This document shows, piece by piece, positions 43,322-51,999 of a DNA stretch of 64,000 nucleotides. The stretch's first letter is position 1. Every line of letters starts with the position of its first letter. The notes beneath the pieces were generated by a model, which was given only the letters and a program-made list of their open reading frames with translations, had not been told where the DNA came from and did not search any database. Both the position numbers and the translations under genes were made by a program. The stretch is from Poindextera sp041691315 (lineage in GTDB: Bacteria > Pseudomonadota > Alphaproteobacteria > Caulobacterales > Caulobacteraceae), in assembly GCA_041691315.1 (NCBI GenBank), contig JBEPUW010000015.1:1-64000 (forward strand), given 5' to 3'.

Positions 43322-43415
43322 GCTGGCCCAGCCGCCTTATTCGCGACCGATCCCGCCCTTATGGCGTGAACGGCGCAGGGGCGTGGGTGCTCAAACCGAA
43401 CGAGGTCCTCTTCCT

Positions 43416-44009
43416 ATGACTCTGCACCGACTGTTGATGACGGCCGCCGCGGCGCTCGCGCTCGCCGGCCCCGCCCTGGCCCAGCCGGCCGCCGCGCCCG
43501 CCGCCCCACCGGCCGCCGCCGCACCCGCGGCGCCGACCATGAGCATGACCATCGCGCCGGCCGGCGATATCGCCGCCACGCTGAAGGCTTCGGGTCAGTT
43601 CACCATCCTGGTCAAGGCGCTGGACGCCTCAAACCTGACCAGTGTGCTGAAGACCGCCGGACCGCTGACCATCCTCGCGCCCACCGATGCGGCATTCAAC
43701 GCCCTGCCGCCCGGCCAGCTGGCCAACCTGCTGAAGATCGAGAACGCGACCCAGCTGCAGTCGATGCTGACCTATCACCTGATCAATGCCGGCGTGCCGA
43801 CCAGCAAGATCCAGGGCTCCAAGGGCCCGATCACCACCGTCGCCGGCAAGCCCGTGCAGATCGACGGCACCGGCGCGACCATCATGGTCAATGACGCCAG
43901 CGTGGTCGGCCATGTGGCGGTGTCGAATGGCGATATCTATGCGATCGACAAGGTGCTGACCTCCGGCGGGGCCGCGGCAGCGGCGCCGGCCCCGGCGCCC
44001 GCGCCCTGA
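43416..44009 (+). CDS. Exported fasciclin-domain protein
   Basis: 197 aa. Signal peptide residues 1-23 (MTLHRLLMTAAAALALAGPA plus LAQ). An Ala/Pro-rich linker precedes one fasciclin (FAS1) domain: FTILVKALDASNLTSVLKTA, PLTILAPTDAAFNALPPGQL, LTYHLINAGVPTSKI and GDIYAIDKVL, followed by an Ala/Pro tail. FAS1 proteins are secreted adhesion-type proteins. ATG 43416 is chosen because it begins the signal peptide; a GTG at 43383 is upstream. Confidence 0.88.
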   Translation: MTLHRLLMTAAAALALAGPALAQPAAAPAAPPAAAAPAAPTMSMTIAPAGDIAATLKASGQFTILVKALDASNLTSVLKTAGPLTILAPTDAAFNALPPGQLANLLKIENATQLQSMLTYHLINAGVPTSKIQGSKGPITTVAGKPVQIDGTGATIMVNDASVVGHVAVSNGDIYAIDKVLTSGGAAAAAPAPAPAP

Positions 44010-44043
44010 TCGACCGCTCAGCTTCGAACGCTTGATGCGAAAC

Positions 44044-44070
44044 CCGGCGGACCCTATGGTCCGCCGGCCT
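44044..44070 (+). terminator. Rho-independent terminator, copy 2
   Basis: CCGGCGGACC CTAT GGTCCGCCGG (44044-44067) followed by CCTTTTT. The core is identical to the terminator at 43292, 750 nt away. It ends the fasciclin-gene transcript before glyQ. Confidence 0.85.
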
Positions 44071-44095
44071 TTTTCGCGCCCGCGAAGCCGCCCAA

Positions 44096-45004
44096 ATGAC
44101 CAGCGACAAACCGCTTTCCTTCCAGGACCTGATCCTGACGCTGCACGCCTATTGGAGCCGTCAGGGCTGCGTGATCCTGCAGCCCTATGACGTCGAGGTG
44201 GGCGCGGGCACCTTGCACCCGATGACGGTATTGCGGGCGCTTGGCCCGAAGCCCTGGCGCATCGCCTATGTGCAGCCGTCGCGACGTCCGGCGGACGCCC
44301 GCTATGGCGAAAACCCCAACCGGCTGCAGCACTATTACCAGTACCAGGTGATGCTGAAGCCCAACCCGCCCGACATGCAGGCGCTCTATCTGGGCTCGCT
44401 TGAGGCGATAGGCATCGATCTTGGCCTGCACGACGTGCGCTTCGTCGAGGACGACTGGGAAAACCCCACCGTCGGCGCCTGGGGCCTGGGCTGGGAGGTC
44501 TGGTGCGACGGCATGGAGATCAGCCAGTACACCTATTTCCAGCAGGTCGGCGGCCTGGACGTCGATCCGGTGGCCGGCGAGCTGACCTATGGGCTGGAGC
44601 GGCTGGCCATGTACGTCCAGGGCGTCGAGAACGTCTACGACCTGGCCTTCAACAGCCCGCAGAGTCCCGACTTCAAGACCTATGGCGAGGTCTTCCTTGA
44701 AAGCGAGCGGGAGTTCTCCTCGTTCGACTTCGAGGCGGCCAATGTCGACATGCTGAAGCGGCACTTCGAGGACATCGAGAAGGAGGTGCCGCGCCTGCTG
44801 GCCGCCCGCGGGCGCCAGGACCAGGCGCTGGTGCTGCCGGCCTATGACTATGTGCTGAAGGCCTCACACATGTTCAACCTGATGGACGCGCGCGGGGCCA
44901 TCGCGGTGGCCGAGCGGCAGAGCTACATCGGCCGCATTCGCGACCTTTGCAAAGCCTGCGCCGAGGCCTGGGTGAAGCTGGACGCCGACGGCGTGACGCC
45001 CTGA
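44096..45004 (+). CDS. glyQ: Glycyl-tRNA synthetase alpha subunit
   Basis: 302 aa catalytic subunit of the alpha2beta2-type glycyl-tRNA synthetase. LSFQDLILTLHAYWSRQGC opens it, and the class II motifs GAGTLHPMTVLRALGPKPW and QVGGLDVDPVAGELTYGLER are intact. The stop overlaps the glyS start (TGATG). Length and context (glyQ-glyS-ppdK) are standard. Confidence 0.97.
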   Translation: MTSDKPLSFQDLILTLHAYWSRQGCVILQPYDVEVGAGTLHPMTVLRALGPKPWRIAYVQPSRRPADARYGENPNRLQHYYQYQVMLKPNPPDMQALYLGSLEAIGIDLGLHDVRFVEDDWENPTVGAWGLGWEVWCDGMEISQYTYFQQVGGLDVDPVAGELTYGLERLAMYVQGVENVYDLAFNSPQSPDFKTYGEVFLESEREFSSFDFEAANVDMLKRHFEDIEKEVPRLLAARGRQDQALVLPAYDYVLKASHMFNLMDARGAIAVAERQSYIGRIRDLCKACAEAWVKLDADGVTP

Positions 45005-47232
45005 TGCCCCAGCTTCTGCTCGAACTGTTCTCCGAAGAGATACCCGCGCGCATGCAGGCCGACGCCGCGCGCGACCTCGAGCGCATGGCGCGCGAGCGGC
45101 TGAAGGCGGCCGGTTTCGCCGTCGAAGCGATGCGGAGCTTCGCGGGCCCACGGCGCCTGACCCTGGTGATCGACAACCTGCCCGCCGCACAGGCGGCCAG
45201 CAGCGATGAGCGTAAGGGTCCGCGCGTCGGCGCGCCGGATGCGGCGATCGAGGGCTTCCTGCGTTCGACGGGCCTGACCCGCGACCAGCTGGTCGAGCGG
45301 GACGGGGTCTATTTCGCCCAGATCGCCAAGGCCGGCCGCGCTACCGCCGACGTCATCGCGGAAATCGTGCCCGACATCGTGCGCCAGTTCCCCTGGCCGA
45401 AATCGATGACGTGGGCGAACGGGTCGCTGCGCTGGGTGCGGCCCCTGCAACGCATCCTCTGCGTCTTCGACGGCCAGATCGTTCCCTTCAACATCCACGG
45501 CATCGAGGCGGAGAATTTCACCGAGGGCCACCGTTTCATGGGCTCGAAGCAGCCGTTCACGGTGAGCGACTTCGACGACTACGCCCAGAAGCTCGCCGCC
45601 GACTTCGTCGTGCTGGACCCGGCCGAACGCAAGGCGCGCATCCTGGCCGGCGCGAGGACAGTCGCTGAGGCCAGAGGACTCGAGTTGGTCGAGGACGAGG
45701 GCCTGCTGGACGAGGTCGCCGGCCTGGCCGAGTGGCCGGTCCCGCTGTTGGGCGACATGGATCCCGACTTCCTCGACCTGCCGGCCGAGGTGATCCGCAC
45801 CTCCATGCGCACGCACCAGAAGTATTTCACAGTGCGCGATCCGGCGACCGGGGCGCTCGCGCCGCACTTCATCGCCGTGGCCAATATCGAGGCCAAGGAC
45901 GGCGGGAGCCTGATCGCCGCCGGCAACGCCCGCGTCCTCTCCGCCCGCCTGAACGACGCCCGCTTCTTCTGGGACGAGGACCGCAAGGTCCCGCTCGCCG
46001 ACCGCCTGGAGCGCCTGAAGGGCGTCACCTTCCACGCCAAGCTCGGCACGATGTACGAGCGCGTCGAACGCATCGAAGCCCTGGCCTGCGAGATCGCCCC
46101 GCTGGTCGGCGCCGATGTGGAGACCGCCGCCAGGGCCGCGCGCCTGGCCAAGGCCGACCTCGCCACCGGCATGGTCGGTGAGTTCCCCGAGCTGCAGGGC
46201 GTGATGGGGCGTTACTACGCGATCGAAGAGGGGATGGCGCCCGAGATCGCCGACGCCATCCGCGACCACTACCGGCCGCAGGGACCGAGCGATGTGGTTC
46301 CCTCCGCACCGATTTCCATCACGGTGGCGTTGGCTGACAAGCTAGACACGCTCGCCTCGTTCTTTGGGGCTTTTTCGAAGTGGGAACTTCGAGGTGAGAT
46401 CGAAGACCGGCCGACCGGCTCAAGCGATCAGTATGGACTAAGACGGGCCGCTCTCGGAATGATCCGTATCACCGTGGAAAATCGCCTGAGACTCTCAATC
46501 AAGGAACTCATACGAAGCCCTCTCGCGGATGCGTTCGTGCTCCCACCGTTGAGGCGAAAGGTGGTCGTTGCGGCGACTCAAGGTTTCGCGAGTGTATCTG
46601 GCAACTCTGCGCCGGTATTCGCGATGCTCAGTGAGAACAATTGGATAGTCCTTTCGAAAGAGGATCGAGCGACTTTTGATTTGGACGACGTTCAACATAT
46701 CGAGGCCAAGCGAACGGCGCTTTACGACTTTATTCGGGATCGATTTCGAGTGTTCCTGCGCGACCAGAACAGGCGCTCCGATCTAGTCGACTCAGTCCTT
46801 GCGCTCGGTGACGACGACCTAGTTCGGGTCGTTGAAAGGGTTGATGCCTTGGATGGTTTCCTGACCACCGATGACGGCACAAATCTGCTCGCTGGCTACA
46901 AGCGCGCGACCAATATCCTCAAGGCCGAGGAGAAGAAGGGCGCCCTGCCGTCCGGTCCCGCCGAGCGCCTGCCGAATGCGCCCCCGGACGGGAATGTGCT
47001 GGTCAACGCCCTGGCCTCGGTCGCGCCGCGTGTCGAGGCCGATCTGGCGGCGGAAGACTTCACCGCCGCCATGCGAGCCCTCGCGGCCCTGCGCGCGCCG
47101 GTCGACGGGTTTTTCGAGCATGTGCTAGTGAACGATCCGGATGCCGCGACGCGGGCCAATCGGTTGCGGTTGCTGATCCAGGTGCGCGACCTGATGGGTC
47201 GGGTGGCGGACTTTTCATTGGTGGCGGGATGA
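45004..47232 (+). CDS. glyS: Glycyl-tRNA synthetase beta subunit, mosaic gene
   Basis: 742 aa, the tRNA-binding beta subunit. LLLELFSEEIPARMQADAAR opens it, and FMGSKQPFTVSDFDDYA and SMRTHQKYFTVRD are family segments. From about 46300 to 46910 base composition and codon use change: lines that are about 70% GC elsewhere fall to 45-50%, and A/T-ending codons become frequent. In the same segment are family-unusual sequences (FSKWELRGE, KVVVAATQGFASVSGNSAPV) before the normal end LLAGYKRATNILKAEEKKG. The frame stays open, so the protein is probably functional. Confidence 0.93.
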   Translation: MPQLLLELFSEEIPARMQADAARDLERMARERLKAAGFAVEAMRSFAGPRRLTLVIDNLPAAQAASSDERKGPRVGAPDAAIEGFLRSTGLTRDQLVERDGVYFAQIAKAGRATADVIAEIVPDIVRQFPWPKSMTWANGSLRWVRPLQRILCVFDGQIVPFNIHGIEAENFTEGHRFMGSKQPFTVSDFDDYAQKLAADFVVLDPAERKARILAGARTVAEARGLELVEDEGLLDEVAGLAEWPVPLLGDMDPDFLDLPAEVIRTSMRTHQKYFTVRDPATGALAPHFIAVANIEAKDGGSLIAAGNARVLSARLNDARFFWDEDRKVPLADRLERLKGVTFHAKLGTMYERVERIEALACEIAPLVGADVETAARAARLAKADLATGMVGEFPELQGVMGRYYAIEEGMAPEIADAIRDHYRPQGPSDVVPSAPISITVALADKLDTLASFFGAFSKWELRGEIEDRPTGSSDQYGLRRAALGMIRITVENRLRLSIKELIRSPLADAFVLPPLRRKVVVAATQGFASVSGNSAPVFAMLSENNWIVLSKEDRATFDLDDVQHIEAKRTALYDFIRDRFRVFLRDQNRRSDLVDSVLALGDDDLVRVVERVDALDGFLTTDDGTNLLAGYKRATNILKAEEKKGALPSGPAERLPNAPPDGNVLVNALASVAPRVEADLAAEDFTAAMRALAALRAPVDGFFEHVLVNDPDAATRANRLRLLIQVRDLMGRVADFSLVAG

Positions 47233-47239
47233 GGCTCTG

Positions 47240-49942
47240 ATGGCGGCTGACGGATCGACGGCTGCAAGTTGGGTCTATGCGTTCGGCGGCGGCAGCGCCG
47301 ACGGCGACGCGTCGATGAAGGCGCTGCTGGGCGGCAAGGGCGCCAACCTGGCCGAGATGAGCGCGCTGGGCCTGCCGGTGCCCCCCGGCTTCACCATCAC
47401 CACCGAGGCTTGCACCCACTATTACGCCAACAGCCGCGCCTATCCCGCGACGCTGAAGGCCGAGGTGGCCGCCGGCCTGGCGCGGGTCGAGGAGCTGACC
47501 GGGCGCAAGTTCGGCGATTCGTCCAATCCGCTGCTGGTTTCGGTGCGCTCGGGCGCGCAGGCGTCGATGCCCGGCATGATGGACACGGTGCTGAACCTCG
47601 GCCTGAACGACGAAACGGTCGAAGGACTGGCCAAGCTGTCCGGCGACCTGCGCTTTGCGCTGGATAGCTACCGCCGCTTCATCCAGATGTATTCCAACGT
47701 GGTGCTGGGCCTGGACCACCACATGTTCGAGGAGATCCTCGACGACCATAAGGACAGACTCGGCGTCACCATCGACACGGCGCTCAGCCCGGACAACTGG
47801 TCCAGCGTCATCGAAGAGTACAAGGCCGCCGTCGAGCGCGACCTGGGCAAGGGCTTTCCGCAGGACCCGCAGGACCAGCTCTGGGGCGCGATCGGCGCGG
47901 TGTTCTCCAGCTGGATGAACGACCGGGCCAAGTTCTATCGCCGCATGCACGACATCCCGGAGAGCTGGGGCACGGCGGTCAACGTCCAGTCGATGGTGTT
48001 CGGCAATATGGGCGACACCTCGGCCACCGGCGTCGCCTTCACCCGCAATCCCTCGACCGGCGAGGCCAGGCTCTATGGCGAGTTCCTGGTCAACGCCCAG
48101 GGCGAGGACGTGGTCGCCGGCATCCGCACGCCCCAGGCCCTGACCAAACTGACCCGCGAGGAGATGGGCGAGAAGGCGCCGTCGATGGAGGAGGCGCTGC
48201 CGGAGGTGTTCGGCCAGTTCCGCGACGTGGTCGAGCGGCTGGAACGCCACTATCGCGACATGCAGGACATCGAGTTCACGGTCGAACAGGGCCGGCTCTA
48301 TATGCTGCAGACCCGCAGCGGCAAGCGCACCGCCAAGGCCGCCCTGAAGATCGCCGTCGAGATGGCCGCCGACGGCTTGATCAGCCAGGACGAGGCGGTG
48401 ATGCGCATCGATCCGGCCTCGCTCGACCAGCTGCTGCACCCGACGCTGGATCCGAACGCCGAGCGCGAGATCATCGCCAAGGGCCTGCCGGCGTCGCCGG
48501 GCGCGGCCACCGGCAAGGTGGTGTTCGATTCCGGCGAGGCCGAACGGCTGGGGCAGGGCGGCGAGGCGGTGATCCTGGTCCGCGACGAGACTTCGCCGGA
48601 AGACATCCACGGCATGCATGCGGCCAGGGGCATCGTCACCGCGCGCGGCGGCATGACCAGCCACGCCGCGGTGGTGGCGCGCGGCATGGGCCGGCCGTGC
48701 GTCTCCGGCGCCGGCGAGATGCAGATCGACGCCAAGGCCGGGACCTTCTCGGCGCGTGGCCGCACCATCCGGGCCGGCGAGGTGATCACCATCGACGGCT
48801 CCAAGGGCGAGATCCTGCTGGGCGCGGTCAACATGATCGAGCCGGAACTGACCGGCGACTTCGCCACCCTGATGGCCTGGGCCGACAAGGCCAGGCGGCT
48901 GAAGGTGCGCGCCAATGCCGAGACCCCGCTCGACGCCCGCACCGCGCGCCAGTTCGGCGCCGAGGGTATCGGCCTGGTCCGCACCGAGCACATGTTCTTC
49001 GACGCCAACCGCATCGCCTCCGTGCGCGAGATGATCCTGGCCGATGACGAGGCCGGCCGCCGCCCGCCCTTGGCCAAGATGCTGGAGATGCAGCGCGCCG
49101 ACCTGATCGAGCTCTTCACCATCATGGAGGGCCTGCCGGTGACCATCCGGCTGCTCGACCCGCCGCTGCACGAGTTCCTGCCGCACACGCGCGAGGACGT
49201 CGAGGCGGTGGCCAAGGCCACCGGGCTTGACGCCGGCAAGCTGATGCGGCGGGCGAGGGATCTGGCCGAGACCAACCCGATGCTCGGCCATCGCGGCTGT
49301 CGCCTCGGCATCTCGTATCCGGAAATCTACGAGATGCAGGTGCGCGCCATCATCGAGGCGGCCTGCGAGATCGTCCTGGCCGGCAAGCCCGCGCCGCAGG
49401 CCGAGATCATGCACCCGTTGGTCTCCAAGGCCGAGGAAATGAAGTTCCTCCGTGAACTGACGGATCGGATCGCGCGCCAGGTGATGGCCGAAAAGGGCTG
49501 CGAGGTCCCCTACAGCGTCGGGACCATGATCGAGCTGCCGCGCGCGGCCCTGCTGGCCGGCGAACTGGCCGACAACGCCGAGTTCTTCTCGTTCGGCACC
49601 AACGACCTGACCCAGACCACCTTCGGCATCAGCCGCGACGACTCCGCCCGTTTCCTCGGCGCCTATATGGACAAAGGCATTTTCGAGAAGGACCCGTTCG
49701 TCAGCCTCGACATCGACGGCGTCGGGGCCCTGATCCGCATCGCCGCCGAGCGCGGTCGGGCCGTGCGGCCGGACGTCAAGCTGGGCATCTGCGGCGAGCA
49801 CGGCGGCGACCCGGCCTCGATCGACTTCTGCGAGGAGATCGGGCTGGACTATGTCTCCTGCTCGCCCTACCGCACCCCCATCGCCCGGCTGGCGGCGGCG
49901 AAAGCCGCGCTCAGCCGTAAGGACCTGGCGGGAAAGCGGTGA
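47240..49942 (+). CDS. ppdK: Pyruvate, phosphate dikinase
   Basis: 900 aa. It interconverts pyruvate, ATP and phosphate with PEP, AMP and pyrophosphate. The N-terminal ATP-grasp (LLGGKGANLAEMSALGLPVP), the phosphohistidine domain GGMTSHAAVVARGMGRPCVS (His near residue 475) and the PEP/pyruvate barrel with LGICGEHGGDPASIDF (catalytic Cys near residue 852) are present. Full length. It follows glyS by 7 nt and overlaps the DUF4337 start. Confidence 0.96.
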   Translation: MAADGSTAASWVYAFGGGSADGDASMKALLGGKGANLAEMSALGLPVPPGFTITTEACTHYYANSRAYPATLKAEVAAGLARVEELTGRKFGDSSNPLLVSVRSGAQASMPGMMDTVLNLGLNDETVEGLAKLSGDLRFALDSYRRFIQMYSNVVLGLDHHMFEEILDDHKDRLGVTIDTALSPDNWSSVIEEYKAAVERDLGKGFPQDPQDQLWGAIGAVFSSWMNDRAKFYRRMHDIPESWGTAVNVQSMVFGNMGDTSATGVAFTRNPSTGEARLYGEFLVNAQGEDVVAGIRTPQALTKLTREEMGEKAPSMEEALPEVFGQFRDVVERLERHYRDMQDIEFTVEQGRLYMLQTRSGKRTAKAALKIAVEMAADGLISQDEAVMRIDPASLDQLLHPTLDPNAEREIIAKGLPASPGAATGKVVFDSGEAERLGQGGEAVILVRDETSPEDIHGMHAARGIVTARGGMTSHAAVVARGMGRPCVSGAGEMQIDAKAGTFSARGRTIRAGEVITIDGSKGEILLGAVNMIEPELTGDFATLMAWADKARRLKVRANAETPLDARTARQFGAEGIGLVRTEHMFFDANRIASVREMILADDEAGRRPPLAKMLEMQRADLIELFTIMEGLPVTIRLLDPPLHEFLPHTREDVEAVAKATGLDAGKLMRRARDLAETNPMLGHRGCRLGISYPEIYEMQVRAIIEAACEIVLAGKPAPQAEIMHPLVSKAEEMKFLRELTDRIARQVMAEKGCEVPYSVGTMIELPRAALLAGELADNAEFFSFGTNDLTQTTFGISRDDSARFLGAYMDKGIFEKDPFVSLDIDGVGALIRIAAERGRAVRPDVKLGICGEHGGDPASIDFCEEIGLDYVSCSPYRTPIARLAAAKAALSRKDLAGKR

Positions 49943-50505
49943 GCGATAACATGGCCCTGGACGCCCACGAACACCTGGAACACGCCGAACACGCGGCGCA
50001 CGCCAACGACCCGTTCATCGCCCTGGTGTCGATCACCATCGCCATCCTGGCCGTGCTGGCGGCCTTGACCTCCAGCCTGGAGACGTTCGAAAGCGCCGGC
50101 GCCATCATCGCGGCGAACAAGGCGGTCTTGTTCCAGGACCAGGCCACCGACCAGTGGAGCTTCTACGAAGCCAAGAGCATCAAGAAGAACATCTACGCCA
50201 TCGCCGCCGACGGCAGCGCCGCGCGCGCTCAGGACTATCTGAAGAAGTCCAAGGCCGAGGGCGCCGACGGCGACGTCGCCCAGGCCGACGCCAAGAAGCT
50301 CGAAAACCAGCGCGAAGAGCAGATCAAGCTCAGCGAGACCCACGAGAACCGCCACCACCGCCTGACCATCGGGGCGACGCTGCTGGAAATGGGCATCGCG
50401 CTCTCGACCATCGCCATCGTCACCAAGAAGCGCTGGCCCTGGTACACCGCCGGCGCCCTCGGCGGCCTGGGCGCCGTGATCGCGGCGATCACCTACCTGC
50501 TTTAG
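49939..50505 (+). CDS. DUF4337 membrane protein
   Basis: 188 aa, GTG start overlapping the ppdK stop. The N-terminal His/Glu-rich stretch (EHLEHAEHAAHAND) precedes a helix (FIALVSITIAILAVLAALTS); the middle region is a charged coiled-coil-like segment (KKLENQREEQIKLSETHENR); two C-terminal helices (residues 143-160 and 167-187) close it. DUF4337 proteins have no known function. Coupling to ppdK suggests co-expression only. Convergent with the Nudix gene. Confidence 0.87.
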   Translation: MSDNMALDAHEHLEHAEHAAHANDPFIALVSITIAILAVLAALTSSLETFESAGAIIAANKAVLFQDQATDQWSFYEAKSIKKNIYAIAADGSAARAQDYLKKSKAEGADGDVAQADAKKLENQREEQIKLSETHENRHHRLTIGATLLEMGIALSTIAIVTKKRWPWYTAGALGGLGAVIAAITYLL

Positions 50506-50506
50506 T

Positions 50507-51487
50507 TCACACCTCTCTGAGCAGCGGCAACGCCATGCCGGGGGCGGGGCCGGCGTTCAGGCGTTCGCGGCGGAAGCGGAACAGCTCGGCCGGGCGGCCG
50601 CCGGTTTCCGGCTGCAGGCGGCCAAGGCCCTCGACCAAGTCGGTGCGCTCCAGGCCGCGGCGGAAGTTCTGCTTGTGCAGCGAGACGCCCGCCACCGCCT
50701 CGACCGTGCGCTGCAGCTGCGACAGGGTGAATTCGGCCGGGGTCAGTTCGAAGGCGACCGGGCGGTATTTCAGCTTGCCGCGCAGGCGGCCCAATCCCGT
50801 GGCCAGGATGCGGCGGTGGTCCGACAGCATCGGCTCGCCCAGCGCCGGCGACAGGGCCTTGGGCTCGGCCCCGGCCAGGCCGCGGGCGCGCTCACGGTCG
50901 CGGCCCGCCTCGGGCGCAAGGCCTGCCTCATAAAGCAGCTCATAGCGCTCCAGCACCCGCTCCTCGTTCCAGGGCGCGCCGTCGAGCGCAAACAGCAGTA
51001 GCATGCGCGCGCGCCGCTCGTCGGTCGACGCCCAGCTGGCCAGCCCCGGCGCAATCGCCTCGTCGATCAGGGCCGGGCGACCGCCGCGCCAGTCCTCCCA
51101 GGGGAAGAAACGGGTCAGCGGCGTCCAGACCGTGTCGGGGCCTAGCGCCTGCACCGCCTGCGGGGTCAGGGCCAGATAGCCCACCGAGATCACCCGCGCC
51201 GCACCCGCGCCGACATCGGCGCGCGGCGCGTCCCGGCCGCGGTCGCCGAAGGTATAGAGCTGCTCGACATAGCCAAGTTCGAACCGGGTCTGCTCGGTCA
51301 CGAAGGCGCGAAGCGCCAGCTCGAAGGTGCGGTGGCCGTCGGGATCGAACGGCCCGAACGGCAGGCCGAGCAGGCTGGAGGGCTCGCCGGTGCGCGGATC
51401 GTGGGTGCGCACCGTCAGCGCTACAGCGTCGCGGTCGCGCACAGCGACGACCACAGCGGAAAGGCCGATGACGACGGCGGTGGTCAA
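50507..51487 (-). CDS. Nudix-like NAD regulator (NrtR-type, degenerate Nudix box)
   Basis: 326 aa from TTG 51487, overlapping the phosphatase stop (TTGA). LTTAVVIGLSAVVVAVRDRD starts a Nudix fold, but the box region (GPFDPDGHRTFELALRAFVT then EQTRF) lacks the REUXEEXGU acids, so catalysis is unlikely. The C-terminal 130 residues form a winged-helix-like DNA-binding part (AFELTPAEFTLSQLQRTVEA, HKQNFRRGLERTDLVEGLGR). This is the architecture of NrtR-type NAD/ADP-ribose-responsive regulators. The longer frame upstream overlaps the phosphatase and is not used. Confidence 0.8.
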   Translation of the reverse strand: MTTAVVIGLSAVVVAVRDRDAVALTVRTHDPRTGEPSSLLGLPFGPFDPDGHRTFELALRAFVTEQTRFELGYVEQLYTFGDRGRDAPRADVGAGAARVISVGYLALTPQAVQALGPDTVWTPLTRFFPWEDWRGGRPALIDEAIAPGLASWASTDERRARMLLLFALDGAPWNEERVLERYELLYEAGLAPEAGRDRERARGLAGAEPKALSPALGEPMLSDHRRILATGLGRLRGKLKYRPVAFELTPAEFTLSQLQRTVEAVAGVSLHKQNFRRGLERTDLVEGLGRLQPETGGRPAELFRFRRERLNAGPAPGMALPLLREV

Positions 51488-51996
51488 AACCGCACCGGCA
51501 GGTCGAAGGGCACGCCGGTGGGCACGAAGTTGTTGCCGCCGATGGCCTCGATCGCATCGACCATGCGTCCGCGCCGGCCGAGCAGATCGTCGGCCAGCGC
51601 GACGATGCGGCGGTTGGGGTAGGCGTGGCTGGCCGCCTGGCGCAGCACCAGCGCGATCCGCGCTTCCGCGACCTCCGGATTGCGGTCGCAGGCGATGGCG
51701 AAGGCGCTGGCGGTCGAGCGGCTGATACCGGCGAAACAATGGACCACCATCGGCGCGCTGGCGTCCCAGGTGCGGCTGAAGTCCAGCAGTTGCACCACCG
51801 AGTCCACATCCGGCGCGTGATAGCCGTCCATGGGTGTTGCGATATCATCGACGTCCAGGCGCAGGTGCCGGCTTTCCGGCACGTCCAGCGGCCGCTCGAC
51901 CGGGGTGCCGGGATCGATCAGCGTCACCAGGTGCGAAGCCCGCCGCCGGCGCACGACGCCGGGCATGTCGCTCAAGGAACAGACGATCAGGGTCAT
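51484..51996 (-). CDS. Tyrosine/dual-specificity phosphatase family protein
   Basis: 170 aa. The P-loop is VVHCFAGISRSTASAFAIA, with nucleophile Cys87 and Arg93 of H-C-x5-R-S. A conserved VTLIDPGTPVERP region and the C-terminal RMVDAIEAIGGNNFVPTGVP belong to a Caulobacterales family. The substrate is unknown. It sits between an HD hydrolase (3 nt upstream) and the Nudix regulator (overlap), suggesting a shared pathway. Confidence 0.87.
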   Translation of the reverse strand: MTLIVCSLSDMPGVVRRRRASHLVTLIDPGTPVERPLDVPESRHLRLDVDDIATPMDGYHAPDVDSVVQLLDFSRTWDASAPMVVHCFAGISRSTASAFAIACDRNPEVAEARIALVLRQAASHAYPNRRIVALADDLLGRRGRMVDAIEAIGGNNFVPTGVPFDLPVRF

Positions 51997-51999
51997 GGG

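Noticed and set aside
47060..49801. 913-aa minus-strand ORF opposite ppdK
   Set aside because: Shadow of the very high third-position GC of ppdK; no domain recognised.
51488..51739. N-terminal extension of the Nudix-like regulator
   Set aside because: It overlaps the phosphatase gene and is Arg/Gln-rich shadow sequence; the TTG at 51487 couples to the phosphatase stop.
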